Under the pieces are notes generated by a model, which had not been told where the DNA came from, did no database searches, and saw nothing but the letters and a program-made list of their open reading frames with translations. From NCBI GenBank assembly GCA_002355935.1, contig AP017895.1, positions 1,054,001 to 1,118,000 on the forward strand: DNA of 64,000 nt. The letters run 5' to 3'. A program made the translations under genes and the position numbers. This document shows, in pieces, positions 32,474-40,302 of the stretch. The stretch's first letter is position 1. Every line of letters begins with the position of its first letter. The DNA is from Rothia aeria (lineage in GTDB: Bacteria > Actinomycetota > Actinomycetes > Actinomycetales > Micrococcaceae).

Positions 32474-32553
32474 GAAGGGTATACCCGCTTATTTGGTAAT
32501 CCCTAGGTGTGTGAGGATGAAGGCGTAATCCCACGCGATCTCACGCCAGCGGG
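32474..32553 (-). pseudogene. Duplicated 3' end of the S9 oligopeptidase gene
   Basis: An 80-base copy of 32601-32680 with six differences by eye. On the minus strand it still encodes RWREIAWDYAFILTHLGITK and a stop, against ...ILTNLGITE in the intact gene, so the differences mostly keep the protein. It is separated from the intact end by 47 bases holding an inverted repeat (GCATGCAGATT / AATCTGCGTGC). Probably the scar of recombination with a divergent second copy. Confidence 0.75.
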
Positions 32554-32615
32554 CTGGAGCATGCAGATTCCGAGCGCGCGAGGTACCAAATCTGCGTGCG
32601 GAAGGGTATACCCGC

Positions 32616-34817
32616 TTATTCGGTAATCCCCAAGTTTGTCAGGATAAAGGCGTAATCCCACGCGATCTCACGCCAGCGGGTATACCGCCCGGAGCCCCCT
32701 CCATGTCCGCCGGTCATGTCGATCTTCAACAGTGGGGTGGGGGATGATGGGTCGATGGTTTCGCGCAGTTTTGCAATCCATTTGGCGGGCTCCACATAGA
32801 ACACGCGTGTATCGTGCAAGCTGGTTACTGCCGCGATGGCGGGGTAGCGCACGGGGCGAATGTTCTCGTAGGGGGTGTAGGACTTCATGTACTCGTACAC
32901 TTCCTTATCTTCAATGGGGTTGCCCCATTCTTCCCATTCCAAAGCAGAAAGCGGCAGGTCAGGGTCAAGGATGGTGGTGAGTGCATCCACGAAGGGAACC
33001 TGGGCTATTGAGACCGCATATTTCTCAGGAGCCAGGTTCAGCACGGCACCCATGAGCAGCCCGCCCGCGGAACCACCGTAGCAGGCGATACGCGCAGGAT
33101 CCGCCCACGGCTTGGTCGCTAGGTAATCGGTGACATCCACAAAATCAGTGAATGAGTTCTTCTTGTGAAGCTTCTTGCCGTTGAGGTACCAGGTGCGCCC
33201 CATCTCGCCGCCACCGCGAATATGCGCAATCACGTACACCACTCCGCGGTCCAGAATCGACAGTGTGGGGATGGAGAACATGGGGTCCATCGAAATTTCG
33301 TAGGATCCGTAAGCGTACTGAAGCACCGGATGCGGCTGCGTCAGGTCAAGATCGGCGCGGTGAATCACCGAGATAGGGATGAGGGTTCCATCGGCGGCGG
33401 GTGCCCAGTCACGGTAGGCGCGATAATCCTCACGCTGATAACCGCCAAGCACCGGGGTCTCGCGGCGCAGAAGCAGGGTCTGTGACATGGGGAAGTAATC
33501 GTATACACGGCGTGGAGTTAGGAATGAGGTGTAGGCGATACGGATAACCGGGGAATAGTTCTCGGCACGCAGCACGCCAGCGGTGTACAGTTCCTCATCG
33601 AACCCGGCAGGCTCCATGAACGTGATGCCTGCGGGCTTCTTGCGGCGCCACTGCACGGGCAACTGCTCCCGCGGGGCAAGGAACAGGCGTGTGGTCGTAT
33701 CCGCGCGGGCGGTCACCACCAGGTGGGTCGCAGAGAGCGTGAACCCTTCAAGACGAACATTTTCGCTGTGACGAATCACCGGAACCCAACGCTTCGAATA
33801 CTCCTCTAAAGATTCGCCGTCCTGCGGCATATCGGCGAGCACCAGCTCCGAGTTCAGTGCCTTATAGTCGTGCTGAATCAACAGATGGGTTTCACCGGCA
33901 ATCGTGATCGGCTCCGCCTGGTACTCAATGCGCGCATCCCTCGGAATAATCACGCGCGGCGTGCTCTTCGGCTCGGCAATAGGCACCAGGCTAACCTCGG
34001 TAAACTCGGAGTTGCCGCTGGAGAGTACAATGGATGAACGGTCGGCGCTCATCGCAGAGCCCAGCCACATGGTGGGGTCAGTTTCCTCATAGATCAGGTG
34101 GTCTTCGGTACCCGCCCCAATATCGTGCACATACACACGGTAGGGCCGCCACGAATCGTCCGGCACAGTGTACACAAGCTGCTGCGCATGGTTAATGAAG
34201 AACGACCCACCGCTAATATTCGGGATGGTATCAGGCAGGAACTCGCCCGTTTCCAGGTTAAGGAAACGCTGCTCGTAACGTTCGTCGCCTTTCTCATCAA
34301 CCGAAATGCTCAGGAGCTTACCGTTACGTGAAGGCTGGAACACGCCGAGTGCGAAGAACTCCATGTCTTTGGCGTACTCGTTACAGTCAAGCACCACCGA
34401 TTCGCCTTCCAGCGGCTCGCCGGGCTTAATAACCGGGGGAGTGTAGCGCACCACCTCGTCGCCCTCATGCAGGGCAGGGTAACGGTAGAAAATCGGGTAC
34501 TGACCGCCGGGAACCATGCGGCTGTAATACCACCAATCACCGATGCGATTCGGAACCGTCAAATCCGTCAGCAGGGTGCGGGACTTAATCTCCTCAAAGA
34601 TGCGCTCGCGTAGCGGCTGCTGATCCGCTGTGACGGCGGCGGTGTAGTCTGCCTCCGCGTTCAGGTAGTCGAGGACTTCCTGATTTTCTTTATCGCGCAT
34701 CCACTCGTAATGGTCGATAAAAGTATCACCGTGATACTCACGAATATGCTCAACCTTTTTAGGGACGGGGACGAGGGGAACTTCTTCTGCCGGTGTGGTG
34801 TTCGATGCGTCGCTCAT
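32616..34817 (-). CDS. ptrB: S9 family prolyl oligopeptidase / oligopeptidase B
   Basis: Cytosolic serine peptidase cleaving short peptides, 733 residues. N-terminal beta-propeller domain (HGDTFIDHYEWMRDKENQEVLDYL is the family opening), C-terminal alpha/beta hydrolase with nucleophile Ser in CYGGSAGGLLMGAV, Asp in SLHDTRVFYVEPAKW and His in GGHGGGSGRYTRWRE. The propeller start and the HIRGGGEMGRTWY motif fit oligopeptidase B, which cuts after basic residues. ATG 34817 (MSDASNT) is used; the frame is open further upstream, with AGAG a few bases before 34817. A partial copy of its 3' end lies just downstream. Confidence 0.92.
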   Translation of the reverse strand: MSDASNTTPAEEVPLVPVPKKVEHIREYHGDTFIDHYEWMRDKENQEVLDYLNAEADYTAAVTADQQPLRERIFEEIKSRTLLTDLTVPNRIGDWWYYSRMVPGGQYPIFYRYPALHEGDEVVRYTPPVIKPGEPLEGESVVLDCNEYAKDMEFFALGVFQPSRNGKLLSISVDEKGDERYEQRFLNLETGEFLPDTIPNISGGSFFINHAQQLVYTVPDDSWRPYRVYVHDIGAGTEDHLIYEETDPTMWLGSAMSADRSSIVLSSGNSEFTEVSLVPIAEPKSTPRVIIPRDARIEYQAEPITIAGETHLLIQHDYKALNSELVLADMPQDGESLEEYSKRWVPVIRHSENVRLEGFTLSATHLVVTARADTTTRLFLAPREQLPVQWRRKKPAGITFMEPAGFDEELYTAGVLRAENYSPVIRIAYTSFLTPRRVYDYFPMSQTLLLRRETPVLGGYQREDYRAYRDWAPAADGTLIPISVIHRADLDLTQPHPVLQYAYGSYEISMDPMFSIPTLSILDRGVVYVIAHIRGGGEMGRTWYLNGKKLHKKNSFTDFVDVTDYLATKPWADPARIACYGGSAGGLLMGAVLNLAPEKYAVSIAQVPFVDALTTILDPDLPLSALEWEEWGNPIEDKEVYEYMKSYTPYENIRPVRYPAIAAVTSLHDTRVFYVEPAKWIAKLRETIDPSSPTPLLKIDMTGGHGGGSGRYTRWREIAWDYAFILTNLGITE

Positions 34818-34962
34818 GGGGCTCTTTTCTCGTAATAGTCCTGGATAAATATGCTTGCTATCTAGTGTAAGCGAGGCAGCGCACATATCGCCCTAGAAAT
34901 CTCCGAATTGAGGTAGCCCGCATGTCGGGCTGTCTCAGCCTGTGTGGCTGATTTCCTTGAGA

Positions 34963-35376
34963 TTAGGGGAGCATATATTTATCCCAGTATCCTGCGGCAG
35001 GTTCGATCTGTTCGACAATATCTACCCATAATCCTGAAGGGTCCGAAAACCCAAAACGGCGCTGCCCATACGGCTCATCGGTTAGAGGATAGGTTATGTC
35101 GAGTCCTTGAGTTTTGAGATCGTTATAGGTGGCGGTGGCGTCTTGAACTTCAAGCTCAAGACACATCCCAATTCCAGTGAAAGTTTCTGAGCCGGGAGGC
35201 GCAGAAGGATGATCGGGCGTCATGAACGCGATAGATGTGGCTCCGTCTTGAGAAGCAAGAAGAGTAAACCACGAGCTGTCAAAGATAATCTGGAAGTCAA
35301 AATAAGACGTCCAGAAGTCTCGGGAAGAGTCTTTCATGGGGGTAACGATGAGGGGGTAGCGGTCGATGAAATTCAT
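34963..35376 (-). CDS. VOC/glyoxalase-like protein
   Basis: A 137-residue protein of the vicinal oxygen chelate superfamily with two beta-alpha-beta-beta-beta modules: YPLIVTPMKDSSRDFWTSYFDFQ and MCLELEVQDATATYNDLKTQG...RRFGFSDPSGLWVDIVEQ. Such proteins act as dioxygenases, glyoxalases or drug-binding resistance proteins; the metal ligands are not obvious. AGGAGG lies five bases before the ATG. It is divergent from a TetR gene, with two identical-type operator dyads between, so it is probably the regulated target. Confidence 0.8.
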   Translation of the reverse strand: MNFIDRYPLIVTPMKDSSRDFWTSYFDFQIIFDSSWFTLLASQDGATSIAFMTPDHPSAPPGSETFTGIGMCLELEVQDATATYNDLKTQGLDITYPLTDEPYGQRRFGFSDPSGLWVDIVEQIEPAAGYWDKYMLP

Positions 35377-35421
35377 GTATTCCTCCTACATATACGGGTA
35401 ATTAGGATCCAAAAAGTTTCA

Positions 35422-35436
35422 CATACTCTGAGTATG
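35422..35436. promoter_or_regulatory. TetR operator 1 (CATACTCTGAGTATG)
   Basis: A 15-base dyad CATACT-n3-AGTATG in the divergent region between the VOC and TetR genes; matches the second site at 35451-35465. Confidence 0.75.
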
Positions 35437-35450
35437 TTAAAAATATCTGG

Positions 35451-35465
35451 CATACTTTGGGTATG
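35451..35465. promoter_or_regulatory. TetR operator 2 (CATACTTTGGGTATG)
   Basis: Second dyad, 29 bases from the first, with CATACT and GTATG half-sites. It overlaps the ATG of the TetR gene, which points to autorepression. Confidence 0.75.
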
Positions 35466-36077
35466 TCAAAATACAAGGGGAGAACTGTGGAAGGACAGCG
35501 TGCCGCCCAGCGTGAAGCTACTGTCTCAGCGCTTGTAACCGAGGCTTGCCAAAGGTTTGCTCGTGATGGCTATACCAGCGTGCGGATAGACGATATCGTC
35601 TCTTCGCTTGGTATCACTAAAGGGGCTCTATATCATCATTTCAAAAATAAGAAAGACCTATTCCGTGCTGTTGTCTGTGAGGTGCAGCAGGATGTAGGGC
35701 GTCAGATTGAAGATGCAGCTCGGTCGTGCGCCACCCCTTGGGAAGAGTTAGTAGAGGGCAGCAAAACTTTTATTCTTGCATCAATAGAACCAAATGTGCG
35801 GCGGATCATGCTAGTAGATGCGCCTGCCGTTCTGGGGTGGCATGAATGGCGGGCGCTCGATGAATCGTCTTCAATGGTGCTCTTGGCTGACATCCTCAAG
35901 ACCCTTATGGAACAGGAAATTATTGCAAAGCAGCCGGTGGAGCCTCTTTCACATCTGCTTTCTGGCGCGATGAATGAGGCAGCGCTGTGGCTGGCCGAAA
36001 CCGACTCCCCAGATGCTTTAGAAGACACGATGAAAACCTTAACGAGGCTTCTTGAATCGCTACGGATTTCAGCTTGA
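35463..36077 (+). CDS. TetR/AcrR family transcriptional regulator
   Basis: A 204-residue repressor. The N-terminal helix-turn-helix is typical: ACQRFARDGYTSVRIDDIVSSLGITKGALYHHFKNKKDLF. The C-terminal ligand-binding domain (helical) resembles the TetR_C_ group with WHEWRALDE. ATG 35463 is the likely start, within operator 2; an in-frame TTG six bases upstream is less likely. No clear ribosome-binding site, so the message may be leaderless. Likely targets are the VOC gene and perhaps the SDR gene at 36361. Confidence 0.88.
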   Translation: MSKYKGRTVEGQRAAQREATVSALVTEACQRFARDGYTSVRIDDIVSSLGITKGALYHHFKNKKDLFRAVVCEVQQDVGRQIEDAARSCATPWEELVEGSKTFILASIEPNVRRIMLVDAPAVLGWHEWRALDESSSMVLLADILKTLMEQEIIAKQPVEPLSHLLSGAMNEAALWLAETDSPDALEDTMKTLTRLLESLRISA

Positions 36078-36360
36078 AAGTGTCCTGCGTGATCGTTCTG
36101 CTAGATTGCGTCAGTTGATCTGAAAGAGCAGATTTGTGCAGCAGTATGATGGTGCGATTCACTATTCAGTCTGCCGCAGCAGGCGAGCCCCGTGGAGCCA
36201 ATGCCTGCGCTGGACATAGAAATCTGCAGCGGCTTATCTGTCGATGCCATTCTGGGGATGTGTGCAGTGCCCCTTGATAGACAGCTCAACTTTCGTTTCA
36301 CTATGCTGAAAGGTGATGCTGAACTTTCAGCGTCTTTCACAGCTCATACAAGGAGGAAAA

Positions 36361-37107
36361 ATGGCACAGATTGCTCTCGTCACCGGCGCAAGCCGCGGTA
36401 TTGGTAAAGCCACCGCGGTTCGACTAGCGCAGCTGGGGTATCACGTGATTGCACAGCACCGCGCGGAGAACCCGGACTTCAGCGAGGTAGAGGCTGCCGC
36501 ATCCGAGCACGGAGTAAAAGTAACACCTGTACAAGCTGATTTCTCAGACCCGCAGTCCGTTTCTGCCCTCTTAACTCACGTGAAGGATGTGCTGGGTGGG
36601 GATACCCTCGACGTCGCTGTGCTCAACGCAGGTGTTGGCACGCAGGGAACCTTCCAGGAACTCAACGGAGAGGCTCTGCGTAATCTGCTGCAGATCAATA
36701 CGGTTGCCCCCTACGAACTTGCTGCCGGGCTGGTGCCGCTTATGAGCGCACCGGGCGGGCGTTATATTTTCACCGGGTCGGTGCTGACTCGCTACGCGTT
36801 CCCTGCCATGACGGGCTACGGCATGAGTAAGATTGCACTGGAGTACCTGGTGCGTAATATGGCGGTTGAGCTTGGACCTCAGGGGATTACGGTGAACCTT
36901 GTGGCGCCTGGCGTGGTCGATACCGATATTAACGCCGCCTGGCTGCGCGATAATGCGGAGGCAGCCGAATTCGTGAAATCCGGCAATGCGATGAAGAAGG
37001 TTACCCAGCCTGAGGATGTCGCAGAAGTAATTGGTCTGCTGACTCAGAACGCATCGCAAACAATTACCGGGCAGATTATTGACGTCTCGATGGGCGATAA
37101 GCTCTAA
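36361..37107 (+). CDS. SDR family NAD(P)-dependent oxidoreductase
   Basis: A 248-residue short-chain dehydrogenase/reductase. The cofactor motif TGASRGIGKA is at residues 8-17, then NAG (VLNAGVG), catalytic Ser in IFTGSVL and YxxxK in YGMSKIALEYL, and the PGxVxT-like VAPGVVDTDIN. FabG-like, but the substrate is not predictable. AAGGAGG lies four bases before the ATG. The 283 bases between it and the TetR gene hold no gene. Confidence 0.9.
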   Translation: MAQIALVTGASRGIGKATAVRLAQLGYHVIAQHRAENPDFSEVEAAASEHGVKVTPVQADFSDPQSVSALLTHVKDVLGGDTLDVAVLNAGVGTQGTFQELNGEALRNLLQINTVAPYELAAGLVPLMSAPGGRYIFTGSVLTRYAFPAMTGYGMSKIALEYLVRNMAVELGPQGITVNLVAPGVVDTDINAAWLRDNAEAAEFVKSGNAMKKVTQPEDVAEVIGLLTQNASQTITGQIIDVSMGDKL

Positions 37108-37120
37108 ATCCTGACGCCCG

Positions 37121-37191
37121 CGAGCAGGTAGGATTTGACCGAGCAGGTAGAAAAATCCTACCTGCTCGTACCAAAAACCACCTGCTCGCGG
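37121..37191. repeat. 71-bp palindromic repeat, copy 1
   Basis: Contains four copies of CGAGCAGGT, two in each orientation, folding as an outer hairpin CGAGCAGGTAGGATTT / AAATCCTACCTGCTCG with further pairing to the outer CCGCGAGCAGGT / ACCTGCTCGCGG. It matches 37715-37785 with a single difference. T-rich flanks mean it could also act as terminator after the SDR gene. Confidence 0.85.
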
Positions 37192-37235
37192 CAAAACTTT
37201 ATGGTGTGAGAAGCACACATCTTGAGGAGTCACAC

Positions 37236-37663
37236 ATGTACGACTTTAAACGCGAGGGTTTTCCCGGTTTTCCTCTAGGGCAGAAGATTGAATTCTACGG
37301 GCAGAAACTCCCGGAGCCGAGGATGGTAGTTACCGATCTGCCGGGCACAGACAGGAGCATCCGTACACTTCATAGTCGTCTCGCTCTTGAAGGCTCAGAA
37401 CATAGTAGTATCGCATGCCAACTTGGAGAAGACGACCTTGTTTCTCTGATTGAAATTTCATGGGCTGATGGCGATGAATTCTCTTTTGAGGGGCTGCCTC
37501 TGGCTGGGCTTTCTGCCGAAGAACTCGTGGCTCAGCTGAGAGAACGGGGCATAGCGGCAGAGGTTGGTTCCGTGACGGTGGAACTGCCGGAATTTAATAT
37601 TCTTTCTTCTTTTTCGAGGATGTTCCCCGCACGATCTCCTGGCAGACGCCTGAGGCTTTCTAG
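37236..37663 (+). CDS. Unrecognised protein flanked by palindromic repeats, possible frameshift
   Basis: I do not recognise this protein. It begins MYDFKREGFPGFPLGQKIEF after AGGAG at good spacing, and looks soluble, acidic and of mixed alpha/beta character (LVSLIEISWADGDEFSFEGLPLAGLSAEELVAQLRERG). In the given frame it would run through the downstream repeat into the next gene. A missing C in the run 37624-37627 would instead end it at a TAG at 37661-37663 (...SRMFPRTISWQTPEAF), before the repeat; the end given assumes this. It sits between two 71-bp repeats. Confidence 0.5.
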
Positions 37664-37714
37664 CATCTCTCAGTACTTTTGCGTATCCAGCTGTGCGCGG
37701 TGTCTATACCCTCC

Positions 37715-37785
37715 CGAGCAGGTAGGATTTGACCGAGCAGGTAGAAAAATCCTACCTGCTCGTACTAAAAACCACCTGCTCGCGG
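37715..37785. repeat. 71-bp palindromic repeat, copy 2
   Basis: Same as copy 1 apart from one C/T change. It lies between the unrecognised gene and the convergent SRPBCC gene and could terminate both. Confidence 0.85.
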
Positions 37786-37798
37786 GTTATGACGGGTT

Positions 37799-38269
37799 TT
37801 ATTCGCCAGTTTCCAGAACTCGTTTGAGGCCTGCCAGTACAAACGACCAGCCGCGAGGTGAGGCCACATTCTGCGCCGTAACGGGAGAGTCTTCTAGGCG
37901 GTCGTGGGTGACCGTGAGTTTCGTGGCGCCATCCGTCCACGGCTCAAGCTGCCAGGTAACGCGGCTTGCCGGTTCGTGTGCCGCATCGGGAAGATAAAGC
38001 GAGCGCCACTCTACGACGAGAAGCCGCGGTGGGTCAGACTCCAGAATCGCGCCGTCTCCCCAAACTTCCTTCCCATCTGGGGAAAGGTAGCGCAGGCGAC
38101 CCGGCTCGTCCTCGGTGACTTCAACTCGTGAGCCAAAGAAATACTGGGAGGTGAATTCGGGCTGGGTGATCGCCTCCCACACGCGCTGCGGCGGGGTGTT
38201 TTGAATAATTACCGAGCTGATAATCCTCTGGGGACGTGGGGGAGTGTTTGGGTTATCGGCGGTGCTCAT
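37799..38269 (-). CDS. SRPBCC / AHSA1-like protein
   Basis: A 156-residue START-fold protein of the activator-of-Hsp90-ATPase-like group: IISSVIIQNTPPQRVWEAITQPEFTSQYFFGSRVE, WGDGAILESDPPRLLVVEWRSLYLPDAAHEPASRVTWQL, and a C-terminal helix (ASPRGWSFVLAGLKRVLETGE). Such genes are commonly paired with ArsR regulators, as here: the start ATG overlaps the ArsR stop (ATGA). It probably binds a hydrophobic ligand; function unknown. Confidence 0.88.
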   Translation of the reverse strand: MSTADNPNTPPRPQRIISSVIIQNTPPQRVWEAITQPEFTSQYFFGSRVEVTEDEPGRLRYLSPDGKEVWGDGAILESDPPRLLVVEWRSLYLPDAAHEPASRVTWQLEPWTDGATKLTVTHDRLEDSPVTAQNVASPRGWSFVLAGLKRVLETGE

Positions 38270-38586
38270 GATTCTTCCTCCTCTAAATTCTTCTGCAGGT
38301 CAAGAAGTGCTGAACTTTGGTGGGCGGTGTATTTATCGATCCAACGGTCGTGGATGCGGCGAATCGGCACAGCGTTGAGGTAGTGGAGCTTTTGGCGGCC
38401 TGAGCGCTGTGTGATCACAAGGTTTGCTTCTTCGAGGATGCGCAGATGCTTGGCCACTCCGAAGCGAGTCATTCCCAGACCTTCTTCAAGCTGTCCCTGG
38501 GTGAGGCCGCCGGTGGTGTAGAGCTTATCGAGCAATTTTCTGCGGGTGGGGTCTGCGAGAGCTTTGAAAACTGCGTCATCATCCAT
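38266..38586 (-). CDS. ArsR family transcriptional regulator
   Basis: About 106 residues of winged helix: DAVFKALADPTRRKLLDKLYTTGGLTQGQLEEGLGMTRFGVAKHLRILEEANLVITQRSGRQKLHYLN. No metal-binding cysteine motif, so it is of the PadR/SdpR-like ArsR type that pairs with SRPBCC proteins. I choose ATG 38586 (MDDDAVF), since the longer frame reads through the operator. A perfect 16-bp palindrome lies 14 bases upstream. Confidence 0.88.
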   Translation of the reverse strand: MDDDAVFKALADPTRRKLLDKLYTTGGLTQGQLEEGLGMTRFGVAKHLRILEEANLVITQRSGRQKLHYLNAVPIRRIHDRWIDKYTAHQSSALLDLQKNLEEEES

Positions 38587-38599
38587 AACACGAGAATAC

Positions 38600-38615
38600 G
38601 TGACTATATAGTCAC
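38600..38615. promoter_or_regulatory. ArsR operator, perfect 16-bp palindrome
   Basis: GTGACTATATAGTCAC just upstream of the arsR-type start. The central TATAT may also be the -10 region, so binding would block transcription of the gene pair. Confidence 0.7.
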
Positions 38616-38648
38616 CTGTCAAGGGTGGGGTTATTTCGGGTACGCACA

Positions 38649-38708
38649 AGCAGCAGATTTTTGGTCGAGAAGGTGAGAAAATCACCTTCTCGACCAAAAA
38701 TCCGCTGC
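38649..38708 (-). repeat. Long palindromic element related to the 71-bp repeats; terminator
   Basis: Arms of about 28 bases (AGCAGCAGATTTTTGGTCGA... and its complement, one mismatch) around GAAAA. On the minus strand it reads GCGAGCAGCGGATTTTTGGTCGAGAAGG, parallel to GCGAGCAGGTGGTTTTTGGTACGAGCAGG of the 71-bp repeats. It lies just past the end of the ABC-2 operon. Confidence 0.75.
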
Positions 38709-38727
38709 TCGCGGGAGACATAATGCC

Positions 38728-39522
38728 TCAGAGTAGGTTCGTGCGTGCACCCGAGCGGATGCGTCGCGCAGCGGCATGCACTAGGACAAGCCCCGCGAGT
38801 GCCCAAAGTACGCAGACTAGCACCTCAGTCACAACTGTTGAATCCACCATTTCAGAAGAGCCGCTCACCAAAGCAATCGTTCGTCCGCCTGGAACCAATG
38901 TACACAATGCCGCCAGCCACGCCGGGTATGCATCTACCGGCACGATCACGCCCGCACTGATAGGCAGAAGCGCTCCTAAGATAGTTCCTCCCAGATATGG
39001 GTCGGAGAGATACAGTCCCAGCCCAGCGGCAAAAACACCCAGACATACGCCTGCCATGAGAGCCAGGGGTAAGAGCGTCACAGAACGCACAAGCATGGAC
39101 AGGCTGCCTTCAAGGGAACCACCGAAACCGGCATAGGCAGCTGCAACACCCAGGTTCGTGATGCCAGTGATCAGAGCTAAAAGCACGGGCATTGCAGAGA
39201 CTCCCAGCCAATAAGCCGCATCAAACCGTCGGGCCGTGCACACCTGCTCGAACACTCCTAGCCAGCGGTCGGTCGCCGCGCGTGCCACAACGCCAACCGC
39301 CACGCCGAGTGCCACGCTTGCCAGGGCAGAGGTGCATGCGATCCGCACAGGATCAGGTGCGGAAAGATCACGTCCTAGTAGAACGCTGAACAGCACGCTC
39401 AGCCCCGGCACGATCACGAGGGTACTGAGCGCCGTGCCAACTGTGGCGAAGGTGATGGATGAAGACCACCCAACCTTGGCGGTACTGTTCAGACGATAGA
39501 GAAAGTTCGTTCGTTTAAACAC
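38728..39522 (-). CDS. ABC-2 type exporter permease (second)
   Basis: A 264-residue membrane protein with six predicted helices (VGTALSTLVIVPGLSVLFSVLL, RIACTSALASVALGVAVGVV and so on) in the ABC-2 pattern. It starts nine bases after the upstream permease gene, making a heterodimeric channel with it likely. It lacks N-terminal extension and ends in a basic tail. Exported substrate unknown. Confidence 0.8.
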   Translation of the reverse strand: MFKRTNFLYRLNSTAKVGWSSSITFATVGTALSTLVIVPGLSVLFSVLLGRDLSAPDPVRIACTSALASVALGVAVGVVARAATDRWLGVFEQVCTARRFDAAYWLGVSAMPVLLALITGITNLGVAAAYAGFGGSLEGSLSMLVRSVTLLPLALMAGVCLGVFAAGLGLYLSDPYLGGTILGALLPISAGVIVPVDAYPAWLAALCTLVPGGRTIALVSGSSEMVDSTVVTEVLVCVLWALAGLVLVHAAARRIRSGARTNLL

Positions 39523-39531
39523 CGCAGCCTC

Positions 39532-40302
39532 CTAGATTGCACCCAGAGTGCCATGCACCGTTGCCGCACGCAGCGCTCGCCTGCCTAACAGATACCCCGT
39601 GAGCATCCAGAAGGCTGTGACCACACAGGTTTGCAGTACCACGCCCAGAAAATCACCGAATGAGTTCACAGGCATCTGCCCGAGCAGAACCTTCACGGGT
39701 GCCTGAATCGGAATCAGCGTGCCGAGCGCATCAAGCCAGACAGGCGCGGAACTCTCGGTAAAAAGCACCCCGGAAGCCACGAAAACCGGCACGAGCAGCA
39801 GCTCCTCATAGGCGATAGCGTTCGGGGTCGCCACAAAGAACCCTGCAATCACGAAGGTCACTGCCAGACACGAAACCCACAGCAGCGGAAGACCCACCAG
39901 ATAGCGTGCACCCACCTGAGTAAAGTCCGTAAAATCTACCGAGAAGGTGCACAGCGCCCAGAAAACCCAGGCCAATGGAAGGGCGGCAAGCCCAAAAATG
40001 GAGGCAGTCGAGACCACCGCTGCGAGCGCACGCAGCGGGTTCACGGCACCATTGAGCAGATACACGAACGTTCCCCGGTAGCGCTCAAAGTTGAGGATCC
40101 CGGCGGCAACAATGCACATGTTCCAGGTACCGATAATGCCCGCGCGAGTCCAGGCGAGGGTCGCATCCACTGGCCAGGCACCGGCGGCGAGCGCCTGCAG
40201 GGCCGTTGCTCCGAAGGTGCTCAGCAGCAGTAACTGCAGGAAGTAGGGAACCGTGAGGAATTGGCGTAGGGAAAAGGACATTAGGCGAAGCTGCCGGTTC
40301 AT
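39532..40302 (-). CDS. ABC-2 type exporter permease (first)
   Basis: A 256-residue six-helix permease beginning MNRQLRLMSFSLRQFL. ATG overlaps the stop of the ATPase gene by four bases (ATGA), a sign of translational coupling. With the second permease and ATPase it forms a DrrAB/LnrLMN-like drug or peptide exporter by layout. Confidence 0.82.
   Translation of the reverse strand: MNRQLRLMSFSLRQFLTVPYFLQLLLLSTFGATALQALAAGAWPVDATLAWTRAGIIGTWNMCIVAAGILNFERYRGTFVYLLNGAVNPLRALAAVVSTASIFGLAALPLAWVFWALCTFSVDFTDFTQVGARYLVGLPLLWVSCLAVTFVIAGFFVATPNAIAYEELLLVPVFVASGVLFTESSAPVWLDALGTLIPIQAPVKVLLGQMPVNSFGDFLGVVLQTCVVTAFWMLTGYLLGRRALRAATVHGTLGAI

Noticed and set aside
36192-36407. Plus-strand frame before the SDR gene
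   Set aside because: Overlaps the SDR start in another frame, without ribosome-binding site or motif.
37121-37785. CRISPR array
   Set aside because: Only two palindromic copies 594 bases apart with a gene between; no spacers and no cas genes.
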